DNA of 64,000 nt from an uncultured Eubacteriales bacterium (GCA_900550955.1 URUF01000003.1:28147-92146), one strand, 5' to 3'; counted from the first letter of the stretch, positions 31,905-40,595 are shown. Notes: generated by a model not told the origin, from the sequence alone. A program made the numbers and translations.

Positions 31905-32639
31905 CTATTTTTCCGACAGGATCAGCCGCACGGCCTCATAGGCCAGGTAAAGGCCGGCGACCGGCGGCACAAAGCTTACCGAGCCGGGCGCGACGCGGCC
32001 GGAAGATTTTTGCTCGGCGGCTTCCTGCGCGGGCGGAGCGGGGGAGAGGGCCTTTTCCAGGGAATATACGCAGCGCAGCGCCCCTATGCCGCGCTTGCGT
32101 AGCTCGCGCCGCATCACGCGGCACAGGGGGCAGCCGGAGGTTTCATAAATATCCCCAATGCGGATTTGCGTGGGGTCCAGGCGGTTTCCCATACCCATGC
32201 AGCTAACCAGCGCCACGCCGCGCCTTTGGCATTCCTGGGCCAGATGCAGCTTGGCGCTCACGGTGTCGATGGCGTCTACAACCACGCTGCAGCCCGTGGG
32301 GATGGGCACGGGCGACTCCGGCAAATAAAACGCGTCGATTGCTTCAAGCAGCAAATCCGGTGCGGCGTCACGCAGCCGGTTTGCCATCACGGCTGTTTTG
32401 GAGCTGCCAATGGTGCTGGATAGCGCGGGCAACTGGCGGTTCAAATTGGAAGGGGCTACGGTATCGTGGTCAACAATTGTGAGCCTGCCTATGCCGCTGC
32501 GCGCAAGCGCCTCGGCCGCATAGCTGCCCACGCCCCCAAGCCCAAGAAGCAGCACATGGGCCTTTTGGAGCTTTTCCATTTCATCCGGGGAGAGTAAAAG
32601 AGCGGTGCGGTTTAAACGCTCCATGCGGGAAACGGCCAT
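31905..32639 (-). CDS. tcdA: tRNA threonylcarbamoyladenosine dehydratase
   Basis: 244 residues of the E1-like ThiF/MoeB fold. It uses ATP to cyclise the t6A base at position 37 of ANN-decoding tRNAs to ct6A. Marks: 'LLGLGGVGSYAAEALARSG' with the nucleotide loop at 33-38, 'DHDTVAPSNLNRQ', 'DAIDTVSAKLHL' and a Cys pair in 'GCPLCRVMRRELR'. ATG at 32639 follows GGAGGG by 6 nt. It stands alone with its own promoter; the partner t6A gene sua5 lies elsewhere in this window. Confidence 0.94.
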   Translation of the reverse strand: MAVSRMERLNRTALLLSPDEMEKLQKAHVLLLGLGGVGSYAAEALARSGIGRLTIVDHDTVAPSNLNRQLPALSSTIGSSKTAVMANRLRDAAPDLLLEAIDAFYLPESPVPIPTGCSVVVDAIDTVSAKLHLAQECQRRGVALVSCMGMGNRLDPTQIRIGDIYETSGCPLCRVMRRELRKRGIGALRCVYSLEKALSPAPPAQEAAEQKSSGRVAPGSVSFVPPVAGLYLAYEAVRLILSEK

Positions 32640-32677
32640 CAGCATCCCTCCGAGTCAAAAGGCTTTTTACGAACCCC

Positions 32678-32706
32678 AGTATATTTTGCCGGGGCCGGTT
32701 GGTCAA
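32678..32706 (-). promoter_or_regulatory. Promoter of tcdA
   Basis: On the minus strand TTGACC, 17 nt, TATACT, 39 nt before the start codon. Confidence 0.8.
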
Positions 32707-32766
32707 GCCCTTTCACGCGCGGCTTGCGCATGGCGCACGGCGGGCTGTTCTTTTGCTGTTTCCGCC

Positions 32767-32795
32767 TTGCAAAGCAGGCTATAACCCGGTACAAT
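32767..32795 (+). promoter_or_regulatory. Promoter of the isocitrate dehydrogenase gene
   Basis: TTGCAA (32767-32772), 17 nt, TACAAT (32790-32795). Confidence 0.75.
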
Positions 32796-32839
32796 GAATT
32801 TGTGCGTATGCAACTATCCCAAAAAGGAAGATAGAATTT

Positions 32840-34042
32840 ATGCAGAAAATAGCCATGCTCACGCCGATTGTGGAGATGGACGGCGACGAAATGACGCGTA
32901 TTCTGTGGCAAAAGATCAAAGAAAAGCTGATTTTGCCCTATGTTGACCTAAAAACCGAGTATTATGACCTGGGCCTGAAGCATCGCGATGAAACCAACGA
33001 CCGCGTAACGGTGGAAAGCGCCGAAGCAACGCTGAAATACGGCGTGGCGGTAAAGTGCGCCACCATCACCCCCAATGCGCAGCGCGTGGAGGAATATAAC
33101 CTGAAGCAAATGTGGAAAAGCCCCAACGGCACCATCCGCGCAATTTTGGATGGCACGGTATTTCGCGCGCCGGTGCTGGTGAAGGGCATTTCGCCCTGCG
33201 TGCGCAACTGGAAAAAACCCATTACCATCGCGCGCCATGCCTATGGCGATGTATACAAAAACACCGAGTACCGCGTGCCGGGCGCGGGCACGGCGGAGCT
33301 TTGCTTCACCTCGCCGGATGGCACGCAGAGCCGCCGCACCATTATGGCCTTTGAGGGCCCCGGCGTGGTGCAGGGCCAGCACAACACGGATCAAAGCATC
33401 GTTTCCTTCGCGCACAGCTGCTTCCGCTATGCGCTGGATGTGAAAAAGGACCTGTGGTTCTCCACCAAGGATACCATATCCAAAATCTATGATCACCGCT
33501 TCAAGGATATTTTTGCCGAGCTGTATGAAACGCAGTATAAGGCGGCGTTTGAGGCGGCGGGCATCGAATACTTCTACACGCTGATTGACGACGCTGTGGC
33601 CCGCGTAATCCGCAGCGAGGGCGGCTTTATCTGGGCGCTGAAAAACTACGATGGCGACGTGATGAGCGATATGGTGGCCACGGCCTTTGGCAGCCTGGCC
33701 ATGATGACCAGCGTGCTGGTTTCGCCCAACGGCCAGTTTGAGTACGAAGCGGCCCACGGCACGGTGACCCGGCATTACTACCGCTATTTGAAGGGCGAGG
33801 AAACCAGCACCAATCCCGTGGCCACGATTTTTGCCTGGACGGGCGCTATGCGCAAGCGCGGCGAGCTGGACGGCTTGAAGGATCTGTGCGCCTTTGCGGA
33901 CAAACTGGAGGCCGCCACCATCACCACCATTGAAAGCGGCAAAATGACCAAGGATCTTGTAGCGCTTTATGAGGGCGAGGCCACGGCGCTGAACAGCGAC
34001 GCGTTTTTGGACGCGATTGCAGGTACGATGCAGGCTATGTGA
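32840..34042 (+). CDS. icd: NADP-dependent isocitrate dehydrogenase (eukaryote-like type)
   Basis: 400 residues. It turns isocitrate into 2-oxoglutarate with NADP, giving NADPH and the carbon for glutamate. It belongs to the dimeric type shared with eukaryotic cytosolic enzymes: 'PIVEMDGDEMTRILWQKIKE' at the start, 'WKSPNGTIRAILDGTVFR' around residue 92, 'KNYDGDVMSDMVATAFGSL' with the metal Asp residues, and 'AAHGTVTRHYY'. AAGGAAG precedes the ATG. Single gene with its own promoter and terminator. Confidence 0.97.
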   Translation: MQKIAMLTPIVEMDGDEMTRILWQKIKEKLILPYVDLKTEYYDLGLKHRDETNDRVTVESAEATLKYGVAVKCATITPNAQRVEEYNLKQMWKSPNGTIRAILDGTVFRAPVLVKGISPCVRNWKKPITIARHAYGDVYKNTEYRVPGAGTAELCFTSPDGTQSRRTIMAFEGPGVVQGQHNTDQSIVSFAHSCFRYALDVKKDLWFSTKDTISKIYDHRFKDIFAELYETQYKAAFEAAGIEYFYTLIDDAVARVIRSEGGFIWALKNYDGDVMSDMVATAFGSLAMMTSVLVSPNGQFEYEAAHGTVTRHYYRYLKGEETSTNPVATIFAWTGAMRKRGELDGLKDLCAFADKLEAATITTIESGKMTKDLVALYEGEATALNSDAFLDAIAGTMQAM

Positions 34043-34058
34043 GCTTGCCACGGCATAC

Positions 34059-34098
34059 GGGCGGATGGCGCGCGTTCTTCGCCATCCGCCTGTTTTTT
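34059..34098 (+). terminator. Terminator of icd
   Basis: GGGCGGATGGCG (34059-34070) pairs with CGCCATCCGCC (34080-34090), then TGTTTTTT. Confidence 0.92.
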
Positions 34099-34124
34099 GC
34101 CCGGGCGCAGGGCGCTTCGCCCGC

Positions 34125-34153
34125 TTGCAATTCCCTTGCATGCGGGCTATAAT
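34125..34153 (+). promoter_or_regulatory. Promoter of the PHP/barnase/barstar unit
   Basis: TTGCAA (34125-34130), 17 nt, TATAAT (34148-34153), 42 nt before the PHP start codon. Confidence 0.8.
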
Positions 34154-34194
34154 CGTAAAGAAATGACGCTCAGAAGGGAGCCGGTCGGGAGTTC

Positions 34195-35070
34195 ATGAAG
34201 CTTTTTGACGCAAATAAGCCCTTTTTCAAGGGAAACCTGCATTGCCATACCACGGTGAGCGACGGCGTGCTTTCCCCCGAGGAAGTGATAGGCGTTTACC
34301 GCGATATGGGGTATGATTTTTTGGCTCTGACGGATCACCGCAAGCTATCCGCGCCTACGCATATGGAGGGCTGCATGCTGCTGCTAAGCGGTATGGAGAT
34401 GGACTTTATGCTGCCCGGCGAGGCCCTGCACCTGATTGGCATAGGAATGAGCGAGCGCTTGGGGCGTTACGACCTTACCCGCGGCCCGCAGGCCTGCATA
34501 GACCTGTACCGCCGCTGCGGCGGCAGGGCCATTGTGGCGCATCCGGCATGGTCGCTCAATACGGTGGCTACGCTCAGCGCCCTTCGCAACGTAACCGCAG
34601 CGGAGATCTACAACAGCGTTTCCACCTACCCCTGGAACGGCGACCGGGCGGATTCCTCCCATGTGCTGGATGTGGCGGCCGCGCATGGCGCTGCGTACCG
34701 CTTTGTGGCCTCGGACGATTCCCATCATTACAACGGGGAGGCGGGCCGCGCCTTTACCATGGTGCAGGCGGACGAGCTAAGCCAGGAAAGCCTATTTGAG
34801 GCGCTGGACGCCGGCCGTTTCTACGCCTCGCAGGGCCCGCGCTTTGAGCAGATCGCCGTGGAAAACGGGCGTATCGACGTAACGTGCTCGCCGGTGGAAA
34901 CGATCATCTTTTACAGCAACCTGGTATGGGCCGTAGGGCGCTGCCATACCGGCAAGGACCAGGTTTTCGCCAGCTACGACCTTTCCGCCAACCGCGGAGA
35001 AACCTTTGTGCGCGTGCAGCTCATTGACGCGAAGGGCCGCAGCGCATGGTCCAACCCCATTGTGCCGTAA
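34195..35070 (+). CDS. PHP-domain metal-dependent phosphoesterase
   Basis: 291 residues. PHP metal motifs are complete: 'GNLHCHTTVSDGVLSPEE' (His-x-His, Asp), 'LALTDHRKL', 'VAHPAWS' and 'ASDDSHHYN'. The first 200 residues form the PHP barrel; the rest is a beta-sandwich-like tail. Such proteins act on phosphate esters; the substrate is not visible. AAGGGAG precedes the ATG. The tandem-barnase gene begins 22 nt later on the same strand, so they share a transcript, though a functional link is unclear. Confidence 0.9.
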   Translation: MKLFDANKPFFKGNLHCHTTVSDGVLSPEEVIGVYRDMGYDFLALTDHRKLSAPTHMEGCMLLLSGMEMDFMLPGEALHLIGIGMSERLGRYDLTRGPQACIDLYRRCGGRAIVAHPAWSLNTVATLSALRNVTAAEIYNSVSTYPWNGDRADSSHVLDVAAAHGAAYRFVASDDSHHYNGEAGRAFTMVQADELSQESLFEALDAGRFYASQGPRFEQIAVENGRIDVTCSPVETIIFYSNLVWAVGRCHTGKDQVFASYDLSANRGETFVRVQLIDAKGRSAWSNPIVP

Positions 35071-35091
35071 GCTTTGCAGGAGGTTTTTTCC

Positions 35092-35937
35092 ATGAAGAAA
35101 CGGTTGTTTGCGCGTTTGGCGGCGGCTGTGCTGGCGCTTATGGCCGCGCTGGCGGTTCTTCCGGCCTTTGCCGCGGAAAAGAGCGTTCGGGTTTCCGCCG
35201 CGGAGTATCCTGTTGAGAGGGACGGCTGGTATTCCACCATGGAGGAGGTTGCGGTATACCTGCATACCTACGGCGGGCTTCCCGGCAATTTTTTAACCAA
35301 AAGCGAAGCCGAAAAGCTGGGCTGGGATAACCGCAAGGGCAATTTGGACGACGTGGCGCCGGGATGCTCTATCGGGGGAAACCGCTTTGGCAACTACGAG
35401 GGAGCCCTGCCTGACGCAAAGGGCCGTAAATGGACGGAGTGCGATATCAACTACACAGGCGGCTACCGCGGCGGCGAGCGCATCGTGTTTTCCAACGACG
35501 GGCTTATCTATTACAGCCGGGATCATTACAAGAACTTTGTGCTGATTGAGGTGGTGGAGGACTCCGCCGCGCAGGCCGCTTCTTTGAGCATGGAGGTGAA
35601 AAAGAACGGGCAATATACCTCCCGCGACGAGGTGGCGGCTTATCTGCATGCCTACGGCACGCTGCCCGGCAACTACCTAACCCGCAGCGAGGCCAAGGCG
35701 CTGGGCTGGTCTGCCAGCAAGGATAACCTGGGCAAGGCGGCCCCCGGATGCGCCATTGGCGGCGATCGCTTTCAGAACCGGGAAAAGCGGCTTCCCGAAG
35801 CGAAGGGCCGCAGCTGGTATGAATGCGATGTGAATATAAAGGACGGCAAACGCGGCAAGGAGCGCATTGTGTATTCCAACGACGGATTGATTTACTACAC
35901 GCCCGACAACCACCAAACCTTTACCAAGCTGTATTAG
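35092..35937 (+). CDS. Secreted ribonuclease with two tandem barnase domains
   Basis: 281 residues. Signal peptide 1-28 ('MKKRLFARLAAAVLALMAAL', cleavage after 'AFA'), then two complete barnase-like domains, about 46-153 and 174-281, both aligning along their whole length with barnase. Domain 1 keeps the catalytic set: Lys70, Glu116, Arg126, Arg130, His145 (barnase K27, E73, R83, R87, H102). Domain 2 keeps Arg230, Glu244, Arg254 and Arg258, but the general acid His is Asn273 with His274 beside it, and the Lys is Arg198. Each domain has one matching Cys pair (92/117 and 220/245). ATG at 35092 follows AGGAGG. Barstar follows 10 nt later. An extracellular RNase of the guanyl type; domain 2 may be weak or inactive. 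Confidence 0.93.
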   Translation: MKKRLFARLAAAVLALMAALAVLPAFAAEKSVRVSAAEYPVERDGWYSTMEEVAVYLHTYGGLPGNFLTKSEAEKLGWDNRKGNLDDVAPGCSIGGNRFGNYEGALPDAKGRKWTECDINYTGGYRGGERIVFSNDGLIYYSRDHYKNFVLIEVVEDSAAQAASLSMEVKKNGQYTSRDEVAAYLHAYGTLPGNYLTRSEAKALGWSASKDNLGKAAPGCAIGGDRFQNREKRLPEAKGRSWYECDVNIKDGKRGKERIVYSNDGLIYYTPDNHQTFTKLY

Positions 35938-35947
35938 GAGGCCTTTC

Positions 35948-36229
35948 ATGCGAGAGATCACGCTAAACCTTACGCCGTTTGAAGAAAAGATTTCCCTGCA
36001 CCGCTACCTGAAGGAAACGCTGGATTTTCCCTTCTATTACGGCGCAAACCTGGACGCGCTGCACGACGAGCTCGCCAGTGAAATGCAGAACCTGCATATT
36101 ACCCTGCTCTACCCGCAAAACCCCAAGGGCAAGATGGTGGAATACCTTCCGCGCTTGCTGCGCGTATTTGAGGACGCGGCGCGGGAAAATTATCATTTGG
36201 AGATCGTGTATCAAATGGTTGCGGATTAG
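35948..36229 (+). CDS. Barstar-family ribonuclease inhibitor
   Basis: 93 residues. The barnase-binding helix is visible as 'YYGANLDALHDEL' (30-42), with Asp36 and Asp40 matching barstar D35 and D39 and Tyr30 matching Y29; the barstar Trp38 is His39. The second acidic helix 'LLRVFEDAARENYHLEIVY' also fits. It protects the cytoplasm from the RNase before export. AGGAGG overlaps the barnase stop region 7 nt before the ATG, so the two are tightly coupled. One inhibitor for two nuclease domains. Confidence 0.95.
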   Translation: MREITLNLTPFEEKISLHRYLKETLDFPFYYGANLDALHDELASEMQNLHITLLYPQNPKGKMVEYLPRLLRVFEDAARENYHLEIVYQMVAD

Positions 36230-36572
36230 AGGCCGCGGCAGCCGCTTTGATAAGAAACAAAAGGGAAAGCGCCGGCCATGGGGCGATGCTTTTTCTTGTG
36301 GAATGAAAAAAGGGGCCGCCGCTAAGGGCGGCGCTCATAAGGCAGGATTAGAAGCGTTTTCGGGAAATGGCGTAGCTTGCGGGCTATGCCGTTTCTCCAT
36401 TTTTCCGCTGAATGGCAACAGGTTTTCTTGCTCTTGCAGGGCTGCTTAAAGCCTTGGGGTTTACCGTATGCCCCTGATAGGGAAAATGCGTTGTGCTATT
36501 ATGGAATGAATGGTAAAATAGTTGCTGATAAATACGCGACAAATCGGGGTTAAAAAAGAGGAGAATGGTGAG
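36230..36572. other. Spacer between barstar and peptide deformylase
   Basis: 343 nt with no credible gene. It holds a few short GC-rich hairpins (for example GCCGCC/GGCGGC near 36314-36332) and, at its right end, the deformylase promoter. Base composition turns AT-richer from about 36470. Confidence 0.4.
36491..36519 (+). promoter_or_regulatory. Promoter of the peptide deformylase gene
   Basis: TTGTGC (36491-36496), 17 nt, TAAAAT (36514-36519). Confidence 0.6.
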
Positions 36573-37052
36573 ATGGAGCGAGATATTTTATTACTTGGAG
36601 ATCCCAAATTATACGAGATTTCTGAAGCAGTGAAGTGTGAGGAATTGGAAGAGCTGCGTCCTGTTTTTACAGATATGTTTGATTGCATTAAAGGCATCCG
36701 CCGGGACTACGGATTCGGCCGCGCAATTGCAGCACCACAGATTGGCGTGCAGAAGCGTTTGATTTGTATTCTGACAGACAAGCCTTATGTGATTATCAAT
36801 CCACAGTTGGAATTTGTGGGGGATGAACAGATGGAGCTGATGGATGACTGTATGTCATTCCCAAATCTGCTGGTTCGGGTTAAGCGTTATCGCCATTGCA
36901 TCTTGCGCTATCTGGACGAGAATTGGGAAAAACAGGAGATGCACATGGATGACGATATGTCCGAGCTGATTCAGCACGAGTATGATCATCTGGATGGCAT
37001 CTTAGCCACTATGCGGGCAATTGACAACAAATCTTTTGTGATGAGGAAATAA
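36573..37052 (+). CDS. def: Peptide deformylase, divergent
   Basis: 159 residues. It removes the formyl group from new proteins. Motif 1 is 'GRAIAAPQIGV'; motif 3 is 'QHEYDHLDG', with both metal His and the catalytic Glu; motif 2, normally EGCLS, reads 'DDCMSF', keeping the metal Cys but not the Glu-Gly. ATG at 36573 with AGAGGAG upstream. Codons here are clearly AT-richer than in neighbouring genes, suggesting transfer. It is probably a second, specialised deformylase rather than the housekeeping enzyme, which usually sits with fmt. Confidence 0.88.
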   Translation: MERDILLLGDPKLYEISEAVKCEELEELRPVFTDMFDCIKGIRRDYGFGRAIAAPQIGVQKRLICILTDKPYVIINPQLEFVGDEQMELMDDCMSFPNLLVRVKRYRHCILRYLDENWEKQEMHMDDDMSELIQHEYDHLDGILATMRAIDNKSFVMRK

Positions 37053-37459
37053 TCAACTTCCAGTCTGCTAAGCAAATGGCAAAAACAGAAAGCGCCGTTA
37101 GGGATAAGCTTTGCTCTTCGCGGCCTTGACTGCGCTTTCTGCCTTTGCCGATAGGCAGCCAAAAGAGCGCGATCGGATAAACGGCTTACGCTTTCAATCC
37201 ATTATGGAATGTTCGCATTTAGGGGAAAATGCCTTGATTTTATGCCAAGGGAAGGGCTTTATACGCATATTCCCAAAATAGCGTTAACAGGAAGAAAAAA
37301 GACGGGAGAAAAGCAATCGCTTCTCACTCGTCTTTTTCGCACCTGCATGGCAGCTACCCCAATTCGGTTTGTTGGTTGATGCTGTTTTACAAGCGGCTAC
37401 CATTGCGCGGCCCTTTTTCAAAAGCGGCAGCGCTGCAAAACGAAGCGCGCAAGCGCCGC
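37053..37459. other. Spacer between def and the beta-CASP nuclease gene
   Basis: 407 nt without a supported gene. It contains the bidirectional terminator at 37295-37338; otherwise nothing recognised. The left part is AT-richer, like def. Confidence 0.45.
37295..37338. terminator. Bidirectional terminator
   Basis: AAAAAAGACG (37295-37304) pairs with CGTCTTTTTC (37329-37338), with an inner GAGAA-AAGC/GCTTCTC stem. It can stop def from the left and the long leftward operon from the right. Confidence 0.85.
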
Positions 37460-39121
37460 CTAGCGTCCAAATTTTTTGATCAGCAAATGAAGCTGCCGCA
37501 TAAGCTTGGTTTGCTCCTTGGCGCTGCGGCTTTGCATGCGGCCTATCAGGGCGGTAAGCTTTTCGCCCGCAAGCACCAGCTGGCCGTAAGCGCCGGAGGC
37601 AGGCGGCCGTTTGGCCGGCTGCTGCGCGGCGGGCGCGCTGCGCTCGGGCAGCGCATCCATGGCGGCGGCTTCCCGCCCGGGCTTTTTGAGGCGGACGTGG
37701 TTCCCCTCGGCTACTTTGCATAGCGGCGCCAGCTCCCAGCTTTCGCCGTTATAGGGCGCGCCTGCGTCCAGCCCCAGCTCATCGCGCAGGCGGGCGGCAA
37801 AGGTTTCGGCCACCTCGTCCTCGCCGTGAACCACAAACACGCGCTTTGGCTGGGGCGCGAAAGAACAAACCCATTTCAACAGCCCGCTGTTATCCGCATG
37901 GCCGCTGATCCCAGCCAGCTTTTCCACGTGAGCGCGCACGCTGACGGTTTCGCCAAACAGCTTGACCTCCTTTGCGCCGTCCACAATGCTGCGGCCAAGC
38001 GTACCCACGCTTTGATAGCCTACAAACAGCACGGTGCACTCGGGCCGCCACAGGTTGTGCTTCAAATGGTGGCGGATACGTCCCGCATCGCACATGCCAC
38101 TGGAGGAAATGATCACCTTGGGCGTTTCATCGGTGTTGATAAGCTTGCTCTCATCCGCGCTGACGGCGGTTTTCAGGCCGTCAAACAGCAAGGGATTAAC
38201 GCCTTTGCGTATCAGCGCCATGGTTTCCTCATCCGCGCATTCAAGGGTGTTTTCATTGAAGATGTTGGTTGCCTCAATGGCGAGCGGGCTGTCCACATAC
38301 ACGGGGAAGCCGTCGTGCCCGCGCACCAGCCCCTCCTGTTTGATTTGACGAATGAAGTAGAGCATTTCCTGCGTGCGGCCCACCGCAAAGCTTGGAATAA
38401 CCACGTTGCCGCCCCGGTCAAGCGTTTCCTGCAAAATGCGGCTTAGGGAGGCGATGTAATCAGGCTTGGGGCCGTGGGAACGGTCCCCGTAAGTGGATTC
38501 CATCACCACGTAATCCGCCCGCTGCATGTACTGCGGGTCGCGCAGGAGTGGCTGATTGAGATTGCCCACATCGCCGGAAAAGACGATCGTTTTGGATTCA
38601 TCGCCCTCGGTAACGGCTACCTCAATGGAGGCCGAGCCCAACAGGTGCCCCACATCCACCATGCGGATGGACACGCCGGGAAAAATTTGCACCGTTTCGT
38701 TATACCGGCAGGGGTGGAACAGCGCGTGCGTTTGGAGGGCGTGCTCCTGGGTATAGAGCGGCTCTACAGGCGGCTTACCCTGCCGCTGCGCCTTGCGGGT
38801 TTTCCACTCCGCGTCGCTTTCCTGAATGTGCGCGGAATCCAGCAGCATGATTTTGCAAAGGTCAGCCGTAGCGCAGGTGGCGTAGATGGGCCCGCGAAAG
38901 CCGTTTTTGTATAGCAGGGGCAAATAGCCGCTGTGATCGATATGCGCATGGGTAAGCAGCACGCAGTCAATTTGGCTTTCCGCAATGGGCAGGGCGGCGT
39001 TTGCGTACAGATCCACGCCCTGCTCCATGCCGTAGTCCACCATGATGTTTTTGCCGCAGGCGTTGAGCAAAAAGCGGCTCCCCGTTACCTCGCGCGCCGC
39101 GCCCAAAAAGGTCAGCTTCAT
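37460..39121 (-). CDS. MBL-fold beta-CASP RNA-processing nuclease
   Basis: 553 residues. Metallo-beta-lactamase zinc site 'THAHIDHSGYLP' (HAHIDH 58-63), 'DVGHLLGSASIEV', 'FSGDVGN', a beta-CASP insert ('YVVMESTYGDRSHG', 'AVGRTQEMLYF') and the C-terminal RMMBL part ('GISGHADNSGLL', 'VFVVHGEDE'). The family cleaves RNA. An extra 85-residue tail with a Pro/Ala stretch and a basic helical end follows the core, perhaps for RNA binding. Its ATG overlaps the stop of the Nudix-GNAT gene (ATGA). Last gene of the operon. Confidence 0.92.
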   Translation of the reverse strand: MKLTFLGAAREVTGSRFLLNACGKNIMVDYGMEQGVDLYANAALPIAESQIDCVLLTHAHIDHSGYLPLLYKNGFRGPIYATCATADLCKIMLLDSAHIQESDAEWKTRKAQRQGKPPVEPLYTQEHALQTHALFHPCRYNETVQIFPGVSIRMVDVGHLLGSASIEVAVTEGDESKTIVFSGDVGNLNQPLLRDPQYMQRADYVVMESTYGDRSHGPKPDYIASLSRILQETLDRGGNVVIPSFAVGRTQEMLYFIRQIKQEGLVRGHDGFPVYVDSPLAIEATNIFNENTLECADEETMALIRKGVNPLLFDGLKTAVSADESKLINTDETPKVIISSSGMCDAGRIRHHLKHNLWRPECTVLFVGYQSVGTLGRSIVDGAKEVKLFGETVSVRAHVEKLAGISGHADNSGLLKWVCSFAPQPKRVFVVHGEDEVAETFAARLRDELGLDAGAPYNGESWELAPLCKVAEGNHVRLKKPGREAAAMDALPERSAPAAQQPAKRPPASGAYGQLVLAGEKLTALIGRMQSRSAKEQTKLMRQLHLLIKKFGR

Positions 39122-40146
39122 AGCTTGCTTTCCTCCAATTCAATCCAATAGCGTTGCGTCACGCGGCCCTCCTGCGCAACCTCGTTTTCCAAAACGCCGC
39201 CGTTTTTTTGGATGGTGCGCGCGGAGGCGAGGTTTTGCTTGTCGCAGGTGATAAGCACGTGGCTAAGGCCCATCTGCCGGCACAGCGTGAGCGCCTCTGC
39301 CAGCATGCTGGCGGCATATCCGCGGCGGCGGCGGGATTTGCGCACGCTGTACCCGATATGCCCGCCAAATTGCAAAAGATACGCGTTCAGGCGGTGGCGG
39401 ATATCGATCATGCCTACCAGCTCTCCGGTTTGCGTATCCAGCGCCAGCAGCGTGGTGGCTGGAACCAGCCCGGGACGGACGGTTTGCTCGCTTTGGTTGT
39501 CGCGCACCGCATCCAGCCATTCGCGGAAGCCCTGGGCGGATTGCAGGTGCTTTTGCAGCCCGGCGGCGCCGTCCATGCTGTCGCCGCTTTCCAAAAACTC
39601 CAGCCGGTAGCTTAGCACGGCGGCCTCGTCCCTTTCCGTGGGAGGAACCAGCCGCACCAAGGGAAGGGGCGCGTTTAGGGAAGCAAGCTGCGCGGCGGTA
39701 TATTCGCTGTAAGGGCATTGGCGCAGGATTGCCTCCAAAGCCTTGCGGCGCAGGGGGATCATGCGGCAAGGCAGGGCGTCGAAGGGGAACCAGCGAAGCC
39801 CCGCGCATTTTTCGGGCTCGTTGATGCGGGGCTCGCCCGCAAAATGACGGATGACGAAATAGAAATCGTAATACGTGCGCCCATCGGCGTTGCCTACGCG
39901 ATGGCATACATGGGCAAACGCGGCGTCCGACGGGCGCACGCGCAGGCCGGTTTCCTCCGCGCATTCGCGCACAAGGGCTTGCGTGGCGGTTTCTCCCGCC
40001 TCCACATGGCCGCTGCCCGCAAAATCCCAATAGCCGTCCATGAAGCCGGTTCCCTGGCGCAAATGCAAAAGCACCTCCGGGGAGGCTTCCTCTCCGCGAA
40101 GGATGACGGGGAACACGGCGGAATAGGCCCGAAAATGCTCTGCCAT
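39118..40146 (-). CDS. Nudix hydrolase-GNAT acetyltransferase fusion
   Basis: 342 residues. N-terminal Nudix domain (about 1-140) with the full box 'GHVEAGETATQALVRECAEE' followed by TGLRV (Gly-x5-Glu-x7-Arg-Glu-Val/Cys-x-Glu-Glu). C-terminal GNAT domain (about 165-342) with 'IGYSVRKSRRRRGYAASMLA' as acetyl-CoA loop and 'NLASARTIQKNGGVLENE' as motif B. The two activities, nucleotide clean-up and acetyl transfer, are joined in one chain; substrates are unknown. It is in the operon between the tyrosine phosphatase and the beta-CASP nuclease. Confidence 0.9.
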   Translation of the reverse strand: MAEHFRAYSAVFPVILRGEEASPEVLLHLRQGTGFMDGYWDFAGSGHVEAGETATQALVRECAEETGLRVRPSDAAFAHVCHRVGNADGRTYYDFYFVIRHFAGEPRINEPEKCAGLRWFPFDALPCRMIPLRRKALEAILRQCPYSEYTAAQLASLNAPLPLVRLVPPTERDEAAVLSYRLEFLESGDSMDGAAGLQKHLQSAQGFREWLDAVRDNQSEQTVRPGLVPATTLLALDTQTGELVGMIDIRHRLNAYLLQFGGHIGYSVRKSRRRRGYAASMLAEALTLCRQMGLSHVLITCDKQNLASARTIQKNGGVLENEVAQEGRVTQRYWIELEESKL

Positions 40147-40172
40147 GGCGAATGCCCACCTTCCATGCGGCG

Positions 40173-40595
40173 TTATCCCAAAAGGGCGGGTAACTGCCGT
40201 TCAATATCGCGCGCGGCGCGCTCGTAAGCGTCGTCGCCGCCGCCAAAGGGATCGCTCACCGGCGGGTCGTCGAATGCGCGCATGGGAATTTGCAGCCCGG
40301 GAAACTGTGCGCGCAGCGCGGCAAGATGGCTTTGGCTCATACACATAACCATACTGGCCCTTGCCAACAGCGCGGCGGTAACGGGCTGGGAGCGGTGCGC
40401 TTCCAGCGAAAGGCCGCGCCTTTGCATGGCGCGCCTTGCGCCGCCGGAGGCAGGCGCGCCCGAAGCCGCATAAACCCCGGCGGATAGGGCGCGAACGCCG
40501 GTTATGCCGCGCCGCTTTAGCAGGGCGTTCATCATGCATTCGGCCATTGGGCTGCGGCAGGTATTGCCAGTGCAAACGAACAAAATGGTTTTCAT
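40173..40595 (-). CDS. Low-molecular-weight protein tyrosine phosphatase
   Basis: 140 residues. P-loop 'VCTGNTCRSPMAE' with Cys8 and Arg14 (C-x5-R), and the general-acid loop 'DPFGG' near the C terminus, as in YwlE-type arginine/tyrosine phosphatases. It removes phosphate from protein Tyr or Arg. The start overlaps the sua5 stop by 4 nt; this sua5-phosphatase order is the same as ywlC-ywlE in Bacillus. Confidence 0.94.
   Translation of the reverse strand: MKTILFVCTGNTCRSPMAECMMNALLKRRGITGVRALSAGVYAASGAPASGGARRAMQRRGLSLEAHRSQPVTAALLARASMVMCMSQSHLAALRAQFPGLQIPMRAFDDPPVSDPFGGGDDAYERAARDIERQLPALLG

Noticed and set aside
32948..34141. 397-codon minus-strand frame
   Set aside because: Fully antisense to the isocitrate dehydrogenase gene.
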